From Streptomyces adelaidensis (GTDB lineage Bacteria; Actinomycetota; Actinomycetes; Streptomycetales; Streptomycetaceae), in assembly GCF_016598475.1 (NCBI RefSeq), contig NZ_JAEMUX010000011.1, positions 62,001 through 126,000 of the forward strand: 64,000 nucleotides of DNA, read 5' to 3'. Below the pieces are notes generated by a model. That model saw only the letters and a list, made by a program, of their open reading frames with translations, made no database searches and was not told where the DNA came from. This document shows positions 1 through 9,133 of this stretch, piece by piece (the stretch's first letter is position 1; every line of letters starts with the position of its first letter). A program made the position numbers and the translations under genes.

Positions 1-1
1 C

Positions 2-1558
2 ACCGGCGCCCACGTCCGCACCCTCGACCCGGAACGGCCGTACGCCTCCGCGGTCGCCGTACGCGACGGCCTGATCGCCGCCGTCGGCGCGGCGGCGGAC
101 GTACGCGACTGGCGCGGACCCGGCACCGAGGTCGTGGACCTGGGCGGCGGCCGGCTGGTGCCCGGCCTGGTGGACGGCCACAGCCACCCCGTCCGGGGCC
201 TGGACCTGGCCACCGGGCTCGACCTCACCGCCGTACGCGACCTCGAAGAACTGCGCGCCGCGCTCACCTCGGCGCCACGCACCGACGGCTGGGTCCTGGG
301 CCATGGCCTCGACCACAACGTCTTCGCCGGCCGGCCCATCGACCGCGCCCTCGTCGAGGACGTCCTGGCCGGCGCCCCCGCCTTCCTACGCCTGTACGAC
401 GGCCACTCCGCCCTCGTCAGCGGGGCCGCGCTGAAGGCCGCCGGCATCACCGGCCCCCGGACCTTCGCCCAGCGCTCCCACCTCGCCGTGGACGCCACCG
501 GACGGCTCTCCGGCCACCTCGTCGAACACGCCGCGATGGACCTCGTCACGCCGGTCCTGCCCCGGCCCTCGTACGCCGAACGCCGCGCCCGGCTGGTCGA
601 GTTGCTGAGCGCGATGGCGGCCACCGGCCTCACCGGGGCCCACGTCATGGACCTCGGAGACCTCGACCTGGTGCGCGCGGTCGCCGATGAGTCGCCGCTG
701 CCACTGCGGCTGCGCTTCGCACCCTGGTGCATGCCCGGCGCCGACGCGGACGACCTGGCGGAACTCGTCGCGCTCCAGGGCCGGGGCGGGCGGCACTGGC
801 AGGTCGGCGGGGTGAAGTTATTCATGGACGGCACGGTCGAGGGCGGCACCGCCTGGCTGGACCACCCCGACCGCCACGGCCAGGGGACCGACGCGTTCTG
901 GCCCGACCCGGCGGGGTACAGCTCCGCGGTACGGGCGCTGCACCGGGCCGGGGTGCGTACGGCGACCCACGCGATCGGGGACGCGGCCGTACGCCATGTC
1001 CTGGACACCGTCGCCTCGCTGGGGCCCGGCGGGCGGCTCGCGCACCGGGTGGAGCACATCGAGTCGGTGCCGGACGATCTGGTGGCGCGGTTCGCCCAGG
1101 TGGGGGTCATCGCGTCCATGCAGCCGCCGCACACCGGCTTCACGCGGGCCGATCTCCGCGACGAGTGGTCCGTACGGCTGGGTGAGGAGCGGGCCCTGCG
1201 GGCCTGGCGGCTGCGGGATCTGCGCGATGCCGGCGCGGTCGTCGCCCTCGGCTCGGACTGGCCCATCGCGCCCTACGACGCGCGAGCGGTACTGGCGACG
1301 GCGCGTACACCGCGCGGCGCCGCTTCCTCCCGGGCGGGCCTCACGGCCCTCCAGTCGCTGGAGGGCTGCACCAGCCATGCGGCGCTGGCCTCGGGCGAGG
1401 CCGACATCACCGGCCGTATCGCCGTGGGCTACCGGGCCGACCTCACGGCGCTCGGTGTCGACCCGGTCGAGGCGCCGGCCGACGAGGTCGGCGAGGCGCC
1501 GGTGTTTCTCACGGTGACCGGGGGGCATGTCGTGCACCGGGGTCCTGAGCGAGGTTGA
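2..1558 (+). CDS. YtcJ-like metal-dependent amidohydrolase, 5' end outside window
   Basis: The reading frame is open from base 2 and continues upstream, so the true start is not in the window; the first ATG/GTG-type codon (GTG at 134) lies after the N-terminal beta-sheet region and is not the start. Family features, counted from the codon at 134: metal-binding HSH at residues 16-18 after VPGLVDG, then [26 protein letters not shown] and a late SDWPIAP aspartate. These match the amidohydrolase_3 (YtcJ) group, cytosolic hydrolases of amide or ester bonds whose substrates are mostly unknown. About 100 bases separate it from the convergent paaK remnant. The family call is firm; the substrate is not inferable. 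Confidence 0.85.
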   Translation, partial: TGAHVRTLDPERPYASAVAVRDGLIAAVGAAADVRDWRGPGTEVVDLGGGRLVPGLVDGHSHPVRGLDLATGLDLTAVRDLEELRAALTSAPRTDGWVLGHGLDHNVFAGRPIDRALVEDVLAGAPAFLRLYDGHSALVSGAALKAAGITGPRTFAQRSHLAVDATGRLSGHLVEHAAMDLVTPVLPRPSYAERRARLVELLSAMAATGLTGAHVMDLGDLDLVRAVADESPLPLRLRFAPWCMPGADADDLAELVALQGRGGRHWQVGGVKLFMDGTVEGGTAWLDHPDRHGQGTDAFWPDPAGYSSAVRALHRAGVRTATHAIGDAAVRHVLDTVASLGPGGRLAHRVEHIESVPDDLVARFAQVGVIASMQPPHTGFTRADLRDEWSVRLGEERALRAWRLRDLRDAGAVVALGSDWPIAPYDARAVLATARTPRGAASSRAGLTALQSLEGCTSHAALASGEADITGRIAVGYRADLTALGVDPVEAPADEVGEAPVFLTVTGGHVVHRGPERG

Positions 1559-1657
1559 GTGCGCCGTTGGCCTGTCGGTCGTTCTTCGGGCGCGGGCTGT
1601 CTGCGGCTGGTCGCGCAGTTTCGGGCGTCCCTGGGGCGGTTGCCCTACTGCCTGCTT

Positions 1658-2966
1658 TCACGTCAGGGAGCCGCGGAGGTCCTTGACCCGGCGGAGCTTG
1701 CCCAGTGAACGTTCCAGGGTCTCCGGGTCGACGATCGTCACCTCCACCGTGACGCCGACGCCGTCCTTGACGGCCTGGGCGATCGACACGGCGGCAGCCG
1801 TCCGCTGCTCGGGCCCGGCGCCCGCCCGTGCCTCGACCCGGACCGTCATGTGGTCCATCCGGCCGCGTCGGGTCAGCTGGATCTGGAAGTGCGGCGCGAC
1901 CCCGGGCGTACGCAGCACGATCTCCTCGATCTGGCTGGGGAAGAGGTTCACCCCGCGCAGGATGATCATGTCGTCGCAGCGGCCGGTGACCTTCCGCATC
2001 CGGCGGAACGCGGGCCGGGCGGTGCCGGGCAGCAGGCGGGTCAGGTCGCGGGTGCGGTAGCGGATGACCGGCAGGGCTTCCTTGGTGAGCGAGGTGAAGA
2101 CGATCTCGCCCTCCTCGCCCTCGGGCAGGACGGCGCCCGTGAGCGGGTCGACGACTTCCGGGTAGAAGTGGTCCTCCCAGATGTGGAGACCGTCCTTCGT
2201 CTCCACGCACTCCTGGGCCGATCACCTCGGACAGGCCGTATATGTCGACCGCGTGGATGCCCGTCCGCTCCTCGATCTCCCGGCGCATCTCCTCCGTCCA
2301 CGGCTCGGCCCCGAAGATGCCCACCTCCAGGGAGGTGGAGCGCGGATCGACGCCCTGCTTCTCGAACTCGTCGAGCAGCGTGAGCATGTACGACGGGGTG
2401 ATCATGATGATCTCCGGCCGGAAGTCCTGGATGAGCTGCACCTGGCGGGCCGTCATGCCGCCGGAGGCCGGGATCACCGTGCACCCGGCACGCTCCGCCC
2501 CGTAGTGCGCGCCGAGGCCGCCGGTGAACAGGCCGTAGCCGTAGGAGATGTGCACCTTGTGCCCCGGGCGCCCGCCGGCGGCCCGGATGGAGCGGGCGAC
2601 CACGTCCGCCCACATCGACAGATCCTCCTCCGTGTAGCCGACGACCGTGGGGCGCCCTGTGGTGCCGCTGGAGGCGTGCACGCGCCGTACGCCGGCCATG
2701 GGCACGGCGAACATGCCGAAGGGGTAGGTGTCCCGCAGATCGGCCTTGGTGGTGAAGGGGAACCGGGACAGGTCGTCGAGGCAGCGGCAGTCGTCGGGGC
2801 CGACCCCGGCCGCGTCGAACTTCTTCCGGTACTGCTCCACGTTGTCGTAGGCATGACGGAGGGTTCTGCGCAGCCGGTCGAGCTGGAGTTCCCTCAGCCG
2901 CTCCACGGGCAGGCGCTCGGCTTCGTCCAGCAGGTCGTGGGGGAGTGGTTCGCCCAGGCTGCCCAT
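1658..2966 (-). pseudogene. paaK: phenylacetate-CoA ligase, frameshifted by a short deletion
   Basis: PaaK activates phenylacetate to phenylacetyl-CoA with ATP, the substrate of the neighbouring epoxidase. The start is ATG at 2966, preceded by AAGGAG. The N-terminal part carries the AMP-binding signature SSGTTGRPT and runs in one frame to YGLSEVIG, ending near 2217. The rest continues in another frame from [20 protein letters not shown] (first base about 2215) to the stop at 1658. The family has PGVA between these two blocks; only one of its twelve bases remains, so about 11 nt are missing and the frame is lost. Translation would enter a long nonsense frame ending at 1509. Apart from the lesion both halves look well conserved, so the damage is recent or an assembly error. 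Confidence 0.85.
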
Positions 2967-3126
2967 CGCGACTCCTTCGTCCTCGTGACCGTTGACGTGC
3001 TCGTGGCCGGGGGCCGCGCCACCTTTTCCTCATCCTGTTCCCGAATCCCGCTCCGGAATCTTGTTCCCGACCGGGCATTCGGTCAGGCCCGGGGCTTGCC
3101 CGGTCGCCGGAATCCCGTCACACTGG

Positions 3127-3146
3127 AACCGAACGAATGGTCGGTT
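3127..3146. promoter_or_regulatory. candidate operator between paaK and paaA
   Basis: AACCGAAC-GAAT-GGTCGGTT is an inverted repeat with 7 of 8 pairs. It sits 38 bases before the paaA ATG in the divergent paaK/paaA gap. Further GGTCNGTTGG-like units follow up to 3170. TetR-family PaaR repressors control paa genes in other actinobacteria, so a TetR-type site is plausible. No paaR gene is visible in the window. Confidence 0.4.
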
Positions 3147-3184
3147 GGTCTGTTGGTCCGTTGGTCGGTGGGAGCTGGTTTTCG

Positions 3185-4216
3185 ATGACGACGACGCACT
3201 CCGCCGGAGTGCCGCCCCGAGACGTACCGGGCGCACCGGAGTCTCCGGGTGCCCCGGGTGCCCAGGAGACTCCGGACGCGCTCCAGGAGCACTTCGACGC
3301 GACGATCGCGCGGGATCAGCGGATCGAGCCGCGCGACTGGATGCCGGACGGTTATCGGAACACGCTGATCCGGCAGATCGCGCAGCACGCGCACTCGGAG
3401 ATCATCGGCATGCAGCCGGAGGGCGAGTGGATCACCCGGGCGCCCTCGCTGCGCCGCAAGGCGATCCTCTTCGCCAAGGTCCAGGACGAGGCGGGCCACG
3501 GGCTGTATCTGTACTCGGCCGCCGAGACCCTCGGCGCGGACCGCGCGGATCTGACCCGGCGGCTGATCGAGGGCCGCCAGAAGTACTCGTCGATCTTCAA
3601 CTACCCGACGCCGACCTTCGCCGACGTGGGCGTGATCGGCTGGTTCGTGGACGGCGCCGCGATCTGCAACCAGGTGCCGCTGTGCCGGAGTTCGTACGGG
3701 CCGTACGCGCGCGCGATGGTGCGGATCTGCAAGGAGGAGTCGTTCCACCAGCGGCAGGGCTACGAGCTGCTGCTGACGATGATGCGCGGCACCGCCGAGC
3801 AGCGCGAGATGGTCCAGGACTCGGTGAACCGCTGGTGGTGGCCGTCGCTGATGATGTTCGGCCCGCCCGACGACGCCTCACCCAACTCGGCGCGCTCCAT
3901 GGCTTGGAAGATCAAGCGGCACTCCAACGACGAACTGCGGCAGCGCTTCGTCGACATGACCGTCCCGCAGGCCGGCAAGCTCGGCGTCACCCTCCCCGAC
4001 CCGGACCTGCGGTGGAACGAGGAGCGCGGCCGGCACGACTTCGGCACCCCCGACTGGGCCGAGCTGAAGCGCGTGATCACCGGCGACGGACCCTGCAACG
4101 ACCAGCGGATCGAACGCCGCAGGACCGCCCACGAGGACGGCGCCTGGGTGCGCGAGGCGGCCACCGCCCACGCGGCCAGGCGGAGCGAGCGAGCCCGGAA
4201 GGGGACGGCGGCATGA
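3185..4216 (+). CDS. paaA: 1,2-phenylacetyl-CoA epoxidase subunit PaaA (catalytic, diiron)
   Basis: This is the catalytic subunit of the multicomponent epoxidase that converts phenylacetyl-CoA to its ring-1,2-epoxide, in the cytosol. I chose ATG 3185, giving 343 residues; the open frame extends back to 3137, but that stretch is the repetitive promoter region and has no family match. The two diiron ExxH motifs are visible: E102-A-G-H105 in [12 protein letters not shown], and E185-S-F-H188 in [13 protein letters not shown]. The N-terminal 25 residues are Pro/Gly-rich and longer than in the E. coli protein. The stop overlaps the paaB start (ATGA), so the two are translationally coupled. The family call is secure. 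Confidence 0.95.
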   Translation: MTTTHSAGVPPRDVPGAPESPGAPGAQETPDALQEHFDATIARDQRIEPRDWMPDGYRNTLIRQIAQHAHSEIIGMQPEGEWITRAPSLRRKAILFAKVQDEAGHGLYLYSAAETLGADRADLTRRLIEGRQKYSSIFNYPTPTFADVGVIGWFVDGAAICNQVPLCRSSYGPYARAMVRICKEESFHQRQGYELLLTMMRGTAEQREMVQDSVNRWWWPSLMMFGPPDDASPNSARSMAWKIKRHSNDELRQRFVDMTVPQAGKLGVTLPDPDLRWNEERGRHDFGTPDWAELKRVITGDGPCNDQRIERRRTAHEDGAWVREAATAHAARRSERARKGTAA

Positions 4217-4512
4217 CCGGCACGGACAACAAGGGCGACTGGCCGCTGTACGAGGTCTTCGTGCGCGGCAAGCGCGGACTGAACCACGTCCACGTGGGTT
4301 CGCTGCACGCCGCCGACGACACCATGGCCCTCACCCACGCCCGCGACCTGTACACCCGCCGCAACGAGGGCGTCTCCCTCTGGGTCGTGCGCTCCGAGCA
4401 CATCGCCGCCTCCACCCGCGACGAGAAGGATCCCTTCTTCGAGCCCAGCGCCGACAAGGTCTACCGCCACCCGACCTTCTACGACATCCCCGACGACGTC
4501 CCGCACATCTGA
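4213..4512 (+). CDS. paaB: 1,2-phenylacetyl-CoA epoxidase subunit PaaB
   Basis: A 99-residue structural subunit that bridges PaaA/PaaC heterodimers in the phenylacetyl-CoA epoxidase. Characteristic PaaB features are [19 protein letters not shown] near the N terminus, the block [20 protein letters not shown], and the [20 protein letters not shown] ending. The length fits the family (about 95 residues). It starts in an ATGA overlap with paaA and lies 10 bases before paaC, with a GAGGAG ribosome site for paaC directly after its stop. It is the third cistron position-wise in no other arrangement I can see: the order is the common actinobacterial A-B-C-D-E. Confidence 0.95.
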   Translation: MTGTDNKGDWPLYEVFVRGKRGLNHVHVGSLHAADDTMALTHARDLYTRRNEGVSLWVVRSEHIAASTRDEKDPFFEPSADKVYRHPTFYDIPDDVPHI

Positions 4513-4522
4513 GGAGCAGGGC

Positions 4523-5350
4523 ATGAGTGACGAGCATGTCTACCTGTCCCTCGCCGAGGGACACGAGGACGACGCCCGCTGGGCCTACGGCACCGGCTTC
4601 GAGGACCCCCTGCACGGCGTGGACACCACCGTGCCCGAGGGTGTCGACACCGGGCAGCTCGCCGCGGAGTGCGTCGCCCTCGCCGACGACGCCCTGGTCT
4701 CGGCCCAGCGGCTCGCCGAGTGGACCACCCGCGCGCCCGAGCTGGAGGAGGAGGTCGCCCTCGCCAACATCGGCCTCGACCTCCTCGGCCAGGCCCGCCT
4801 GCTGTACTCCCGCGTCGGTCAGGTCGACGGCACCGGGCGCGGCGAGGACGCGTACGCCTATTTCCGGGACGCCGACGACTTCCGCAACGTCCGCCTCGCC
4901 GAACTCCCGGGCGGCGACTTCGCCTTCTCGATCGTCCGGCTGCTCGTCCTGTCCAGCTGGCGCCTCGCGCACTTCGAACGGCTGGCCGACCACCCCGACC
5001 CGGTCCTCGCCGCGATCGCCGCGAAGGGCGTCAAGGAGCTGACGTACCACCGGCAGTACGCCGCCGAATGGGCGGTGCGGCTGGGCGACGGCACCGAGGA
5101 GTCGCACCGGCGTATGCGCAGGGCGTTGGAGCAAGTCGCCCCGTACTTCGGCGAGTTGTTCACCGCCTGCGACGTACGGGACGAGGTCGCCGCCGTGCTG
5201 CGCCAGGTCACCGAGGCGGCCGGGCTGCCCATGCCGGTGTACCGGCCGCTGCCGGGCGCGGGCCGTAGCGGCGAGCACACCGAGCATCTCGCGCCGCTGC
5301 TCACCGAGTTGCAGAGCGTGGCCCGAGCCCTCCCGGAGGCGACATGGTGA
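4523..5350 (+). CDS. paaC: 1,2-phenylacetyl-CoA epoxidase subunit PaaC
   Basis: A ferritin-like non-catalytic partner of PaaA, 275 residues, slightly longer than the E. coli protein. Visible family blocks are LADDALVSAQRLAEWTTRAPELEEEVALANIGLDLLGQAR in the N-terminal third, AYFRDADDFRNVRLAELPGGDFAFSIVRLL in the middle, and KGVKELTYHRQYAAEWAVRLGDGTEESHRRM in the C-terminal half. As expected for PaaC, a full second iron-binding set is not evident. A GAGGAG site precedes the ATG. The stop lies inside the paaD start region (ATGGTGA, a 7-base overlap). It acts in the cytosolic PaaABCE complex. Confidence 0.93.
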   Translation: MSDEHVYLSLAEGHEDDARWAYGTGFEDPLHGVDTTVPEGVDTGQLAAECVALADDALVSAQRLAEWTTRAPELEEEVALANIGLDLLGQARLLYSRVGQVDGTGRGEDAYAYFRDADDFRNVRLAELPGGDFAFSIVRLLVLSSWRLAHFERLADHPDPVLAAIAAKGVKELTYHRQYAAEWAVRLGDGTEESHRRMRRALEQVAPYFGELFTACDVRDEVAAVLRQVTEAAGLPMPVYRPLPGAGRSGEHTEHLAPLLTELQSVARALPEATW

Positions 5351-5889
5351 CCACGGCGCGAGGACGGACGACGACGCCGACTCCTGCGGCGCAGGCCTTC
5401 GACGCGCGGCGCGCCCGGCGCGTCGCCGAGCAGGTGCCGGACCCCGAGCTGCCGATGCTGACCCTCGCCGACCTCGGTGTGCTGCGCGACGTGCGTATGA
5501 CCGAGGACGGCACGGTGGTCGCGAGCCTCACCCCGACCTACTCGGGCTGCCCCGCCATGGCCGAGATGCGCGCCGACGTGGCCGCGCGGCTGCGCGCCGC
5601 CGGATTCGAGCGGGTGGAGATCCGCACGGTCCTGAGCCCGCCGTGGACCACCGACTGGATCACCGACAGCGGCCGCCGCAAGCTCACCGAACACGGCATC
5701 GCCCCGCCCGGCGCGGCACCCCGCGGCCCTGTCGCCCTCGTGCTCTCACCCACCCGGCGCACGGTCCCGTGCCCCCGCTGCGGCTCGGCGGACACCGAGG
5801 AGACCTCCCGCTTCGCCGCCACGTCCTGCAAGGCCCTGTGGCGCTGCCGCGCCTGCCGTGAGCCGTTCGAGTACGTCAAGGAGATCTGA
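5344..5889 (+). CDS. paaD: phenylacetate pathway Fe-S maturation protein PaaD
   Basis: 181 residues. The N-terminal half (about 20-100) is a MIP18/DUF59-type domain (VPDPELPMLTLADLGVLRDV and TPTYSGCPAM), as found in proteins that insert Fe-S clusters. The last 45 residues form a zinc-ribbon-like segment with CPRCGSADTEETS and CKALWRCRAC. PaaD is required for assembling the epoxidase, probably the PaaE [2Fe-2S] cluster. It overlaps paaC by 7 bases and its TGA overlaps the first ATG of paaE, so the operon is tightly coupled throughout. Confidence 0.92.
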   Translation: MVTTARGRTTTPTPAAQAFDARRARRVAEQVPDPELPMLTLADLGVLRDVRMTEDGTVVASLTPTYSGCPAMAEMRADVAARLRAAGFERVEIRTVLSPPWTTDWITDSGRRKLTEHGIAPPGAAPRGPVALVLSPTRRTVPCPRCGSADTEETSRFAATSCKALWRCRACREPFEYVKEI

Positions 5890-5918
5890 TGGAAGGCCGG
5901 GATCTGATGGAAGGCCTC
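5883..5918 (+). repeat. 18-bp tandem duplication over the paaE start
   Basis: GATCTGATGGAAGGCC occurs at 5883 and again at 5901, an 18-base period with only the last bases differing. Each unit contains an ATG in the same frame, so paaE has two possible starts (5889 and 5907). The first overlaps the paaD stop; the second would not. Confidence 0.85.
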
Positions 5919-7022
5919 GCGGAAGAACCGACGGCCACCGCGGTCCGCCCGCGGCCCCGCCGCAGTCCCGCCTTCCACCACCTGCGGGTCGCTTCCGTGC
6001 GGGCGCTCTGCGAGGACGCGGCGGCCGTCGGATTCGACATCCCGGCCGAGCTGGCGCAGGAGTTCGCGTTCGCGCCCGGTCAGTCGCTGACGCTGCGGCG
6101 GGAGATCGACGGACGGGACGAGCGACGGTCGTACTCGATCTGCTCACCGGCCGGTTCGCCGCTGCGCATCGGTGTCCGGATGGTGCCGGGCGGGCTCTTC
6201 TCGTCATGGCTCGTCCACGACCTGCGCCCCGGCGACACCGTCGAGGTCATGGCCCCCACCGGCTACTTCACCCCCGACCTCGGCACCCCAGGTCATCACG
6301 TGCTGATCGCGGCGGGCTCCGGCATCACCCCCATGGTCTCCATCGCCGAGTCGGTCCTGGCCGCGGACCCCCGCTCGACCGTGACCCTCTTCTACGGCAA
6401 CCGCCGCACCGGCACGGTCATGTTCGCCGACGAACTGGCCGACCTGAAGGACCTCTACCCGGCCCGCTTCCAGCTCGTCCACGTCCTGTCCCGCGAACCC
6501 CGAGAGGCCGAGGTGCTCTCGGGCCGCCTCGACGCCGAGCGGCTCTCGACGCTGATCGACTCCCTCGTCGACGCCGGCACCGCGGACCACTGGTGGCTCT
6601 GCGGCCCGCACGGCATGGTCCGCGACGCCCAGCGCGTCCTGGCCGCGCTCGGGGTACCGGCCGACCGCGTCCACCAGGAGCTCTTCTACGCCGACGACGA
6701 ACCCGTACGCGAGGTGCGCCACGAGGAGACCGCCGCCGAAGGGCCCGTCAGCGAGGTCACCGTCACCCTCGACGGCCGCTCCACCGCCGCGACCCTCCCC
6801 CGCGAGCGAAGCATCCTCGAAGGCGCCCAACGCACCCGCCCCGACCTGCCCTTCGCCTGCAAGGGCGGCGTCTGCGGCACCTGCCGCGCCCTGATCACCG
6901 ACGGCAAGGCCGACATGCGCCGCAACTTCGCCCTCGAACCGGCCGAGGTCACCGCGGGCTACGTCCTGACCTGCCAGTCGTACCCGGTCTCCGAGACGCT
7001 GACGGTCGACTACGACAGCTGA
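5889..7022 (+). CDS. paaE: phenylacetyl-CoA epoxidase reductase PaaE
   Basis: The NADPH-dependent reductase that feeds electrons to PaaA. At 377 residues it shows, in order, an FAD-binding ferredoxin-reductase domain (RRSYSICS), an NAD-binding region (HVLIAAGSGITPM and LFYGNRRTGTVMF), and a C-terminal plant-type [2Fe-2S] ferredoxin domain with CKGGVCGTCRAL plus a later Cys in VLTCQSYP. The start is either ATG 5889, overlapping the paaD stop, or ATG 5907 in the second copy of the duplicated start region; the six extra residues are outside any domain. It is the last gene of the operon; a lipoprotein gene converges on it 70 bases downstream. Confidence 0.94.
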   Translation: MEGRDLMEGLAEEPTATAVRPRPRRSPAFHHLRVASVRALCEDAAAVGFDIPAELAQEFAFAPGQSLTLRREIDGRDERRSYSICSPAGSPLRIGVRMVPGGLFSSWLVHDLRPGDTVEVMAPTGYFTPDLGTPGHHVLIAAGSGITPMVSIAESVLAADPRSTVTLFYGNRRTGTVMFADELADLKDLYPARFQLVHVLSREPREAEVLSGRLDAERLSTLIDSLVDAGTADHWWLCGPHGMVRDAQRVLAALGVPADRVHQELFYADDEPVREVRHEETAAEGPVSEVTVTLDGRSTAATLPRERSILEGAQRTRPDLPFACKGGVCGTCRALITDGKADMRRNFALEPAEVTAGYVLTCQSYPVSETLTVDYDS

Positions 7023-7092
7023 ACGGGCGGCGCGTACGGCCCGGTTGGCGAAGAACACCTCCGATGCCGACGGTCAGCTCCGATGCCGATCC

Positions 7093-8166
7093 TCAGGCCT
7101 GATGCAACCGCTCCACCAGGATGTCGATCACCAACGGCGTCCGGGGCCCGAAGCTGAGCAGCACCCCGTCCTCCACGTCGACCACCCGACGGTCCAACCC
7201 GGCCGGTGTCTCCTTGATGCCGGGGATCTCCACCAGCCCGTCGACGCCGCCGACCGACTCAAGTCCCTTGCTCATCATGAGGATCACCTCGGGCTGGGCC
7301 TTGACGAGGGCCTCGCTGGTGATGGGGGTGAAGGGTTTGTCCAGACCCGCGGCCACCCCGGCGTCCTCCGCGCCCGCCGCTGCGATGAGGGAGTCGGCGC
7401 CCGAGCCCTTGCCCCCGATGAGATAGACGGCGGCCGAGCCACGCATGTACAGGAAGGCCACCTTGGGCCTGCTGCCCTTGGGTACGGCGGCCCGCGCCGC
7501 CAACAGGTCGTCGGCGAAGCGCTGGTTGAGCGCCTTGCCGGCCGCGGGGACGCCCAGCGCCCCGGCGACCCGTGTGGTCCGGGTGCTCACGTCGGAGAGT
7601 TCGTCGGCCGGATCGAGTACGACGACCGGGACCCCGGCGTCGCGGATCTGGTCGATGGCCTCACTGGGCCCGGAGTCGGTGTCGGCGAGCACCACGGTCG
7701 GCTCCAGCGAGAGCACGCTCTCCGCGCTGACGTCATGCGCCTTGGTCACCTGGGGAAGGTCCTCGGCCTCCTCGAACGTGGCGGTGATGTCCCGCCCGAC
7801 GACCTTGTCGCCGAGGCCGAGGGTGAACACGATCTCCGCTATGCCCCCGTTGAGGGGAAGGACGCGCGAAGCGTCCTCGACGGTGACCTTCCGGCCGTCG
7901 GAGGAGTCGACGGTGACCGGCAACTTCGGCGCGGGCGCCTCGCCCGCCAGCGGGACGAGTGAGTTCGTCCTCAACTGCTTCTGGGCGGCCGCCGCCCGGG
8001 CGCTCGCGGAGGACGGCGAGGGATTCGCCCCGCTTGCCTTACCGTCCCCGCCGCTGCCTGCGCATCCGGCCGTCAGCATCGCGAAAGCAACGGTGAGTGC
8101 GACAACTCCCCTGCGGAGAATGGTGAGTTGAGGTCTTACGGACCCGCGCATCGAACCGTCTTCCAT
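7093..8166 (-). CDS. hmuT: heme-type ABC transporter substrate-binding lipoprotein (HmuT-like)
   Basis: 357 residues. A basic N terminus is followed by a lipobox LTAGC with Cys35, then a Ser/Ala-rich tether and a class III (BtuF/HmuT-like) binding protein: PLNGGIAEIVFTLGLGDKVV, then LSLEPTVVLADTDSGP and KPFTPITSEALVKAQPEVIL. It would sit on the outer face of the membrane and deliver heme or another metal complex to an ABC permease. The start could be ATG 8166 or ATG 8151; both keep the signal peptide. Its promoter region carries an iron box shared with the divergent surface gene. No permease or ATPase gene adjoins it, which is unusual for hmuTUV. The ligand is inferred from family and context. 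Confidence 0.82.
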   Translation of the reverse strand: MEDGSMRGSVRPQLTILRRGVVALTVAFAMLTAGCAGSGGDGKASGANPSPSSASARAAAAQKQLRTNSLVPLAGEAPAPKLPVTVDSSDGRKVTVEDASRVLPLNGGIAEIVFTLGLGDKVVGRDITATFEEAEDLPQVTKAHDVSAESVLSLEPTVVLADTDSGPSEAIDQIRDAGVPVVVLDPADELSDVSTRTTRVAGALGVPAAGKALNQRFADDLLAARAAVPKGSRPKVAFLYMRGSAAVYLIGGKGSGADSLIAAAGAEDAGVAAGLDKPFTPITSEALVKAQPEVILMMSKGLESVGGVDGLVEIPGIKETPAGLDRRVVDVEDGVLLSFGPRTPLVIDILVERLHQA

Positions 8167-8196
8167 GTCTACCGTTTGAACCAGGTGTTCGCTACC

Positions 8197-8215
8197 TTAG
8201 GTTAGCCTTACCTGA
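8197..8215. promoter_or_regulatory. iron box (IdeR/DmdR-type), divergent
   Basis: TTAGGTTAGCCTTACCTGA fits the 19-bp actinobacterial iron-regulator palindrome TTAGGTNAGNCTNACCTAA with few mismatches. It lies between hmuT and the first surface gene and overlaps a plausible -10 (TAGGTT at 8198, with TTGAAC at 8176). Iron-loaded DmdR1/IdeR would repress both directions. Confidence 0.85.
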
Positions 8216-8243
8216 GTTACCTAGGGTGGGAGTGCTGACACCG

Positions 8244-9029
8244 ATGCACAGATGTGGCCTACGAGCCCTGCGAGTCGCCCCGGCCGTCGTCGCCGTCGCG
8301 AGCGCCCTGATCCTTGCCCCGGCGCCCCTCGCGGTCGCCGCCGGCGGCTCCGCGACCGGCCCCGAGGACCAGAGACTCACCGTCTCCAAATCCTCCGGAC
8401 TCGACCCGGACGGCGAGACGGTCACCGTCTCCGGCTCCGGCTACAACACCGAGAAGGGCATCTACGTCGCCTTCTGCGTGGACAACGGCGCCGGCAAGAC
8501 CCCCACCCCCTGTGTGGGCGGCGTCGACACGTCCGGCGAGTCCGGCGCCTCGGTGTGGGTCTCCTCCAACCCGCCCTCGTACGGGGAGGGGTTGGCCGAG
8601 CGGTACAAGGGCAGCGGACACAAAGGCACGTTCTCGGTACAGGTCAAGGTGCGGGCCAAGGACGCCAACACCGACTGCACCGAGTCAGGTGTGACCTGCT
8701 CCGTGATCACCCGCAACGACCACACCCGGGGCAGCGACCAGAGCCAGACGGTCCGCATCCCGGTGACCTTCGCGGGGGCCGGCACCGACACCGGTACCGA
8801 CAGCACGGCGACCCCGTCGGCAAGCGCGAGCGCGACCACCGACGGCACCAGCGGCACGAACAGCGACACCGGCAACGACACCTCGGACGACCCGCTCGCG
8901 GAGACCGGCAGCGCCGCCGTGCCGCTCGGCGTCGGCGCGGCAGGACTGGTGGCGGCCGGCGGGGCGGCCTGGTTCTGGGCGCGCCGACGCCGTACCGCCG
9001 ACGGAGCCGGAAGCGCGGACCCGAGCTGA
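8244..9029 (+). CDS. LAXTG-anchored surface protein with one neocarzinostatin-like domain
   Basis: A 261-residue exported protein. The Sec signal peptide spans about 1-35 (VAVASALILAPAPLAVAA). One domain of about 135 residues follows: SSGLDPDGETVTVSGSGYN, AFC-x11-C, then DC-x6-C and a closing VRIPVTF. A Thr/Ser linker leads to a sortase signal LAETG (about 218-222), a hydrophobic segment and RRRR. Such domains are typical of Streptomyces proteins found with HtaA/heme-uptake genes; I infer cell-wall display under iron limitation because the iron box lies just upstream. I prefer ATG 8244, with GGGAG 11 bases upstream, to GTG 8226. No HtaA domain is present in this protein. The function is unproven. 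Confidence 0.8.
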   Translation: MHRCGLRALRVAPAVVAVASALILAPAPLAVAAGGSATGPEDQRLTVSKSSGLDPDGETVTVSGSGYNTEKGIYVAFCVDNGAGKTPTPCVGGVDTSGESGASVWVSSNPPSYGEGLAERYKGSGHKGTFSVQVKVRAKDANTDCTESGVTCSVITRNDHTRGSDQSQTVRIPVTFAGAGTDTGTDSTATPSASASATTDGTSGTNSDTGNDTSDDPLAETGSAAVPLGVGAAGLVAAGGAAWFWARRRRTADGAGSADPS

Positions 9030-9062
9030 CGGCTGCCGACGACGGCCGTGCACAAGCCAGTT

Positions 9063-9084
9063 GACGCCCCCGAGGCGGGGCGTC
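9063..9084 (+). terminator. hairpin between two surface-protein genes
   Basis: GACGCCCC (9063-9070) and GGGGCGTC (9077-9084) form a perfect 8-bp stem with a 6-base loop. It lies in the 104-base gap after the first surface gene and could attenuate read-through into the next one. There is no T-tract. Confidence 0.5.
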
Positions 9085-9133
9085 CCGTCGACCTCCGGGT
9101 CGATGTTCTCGACATTCGAGGAAGGACTTCGAG

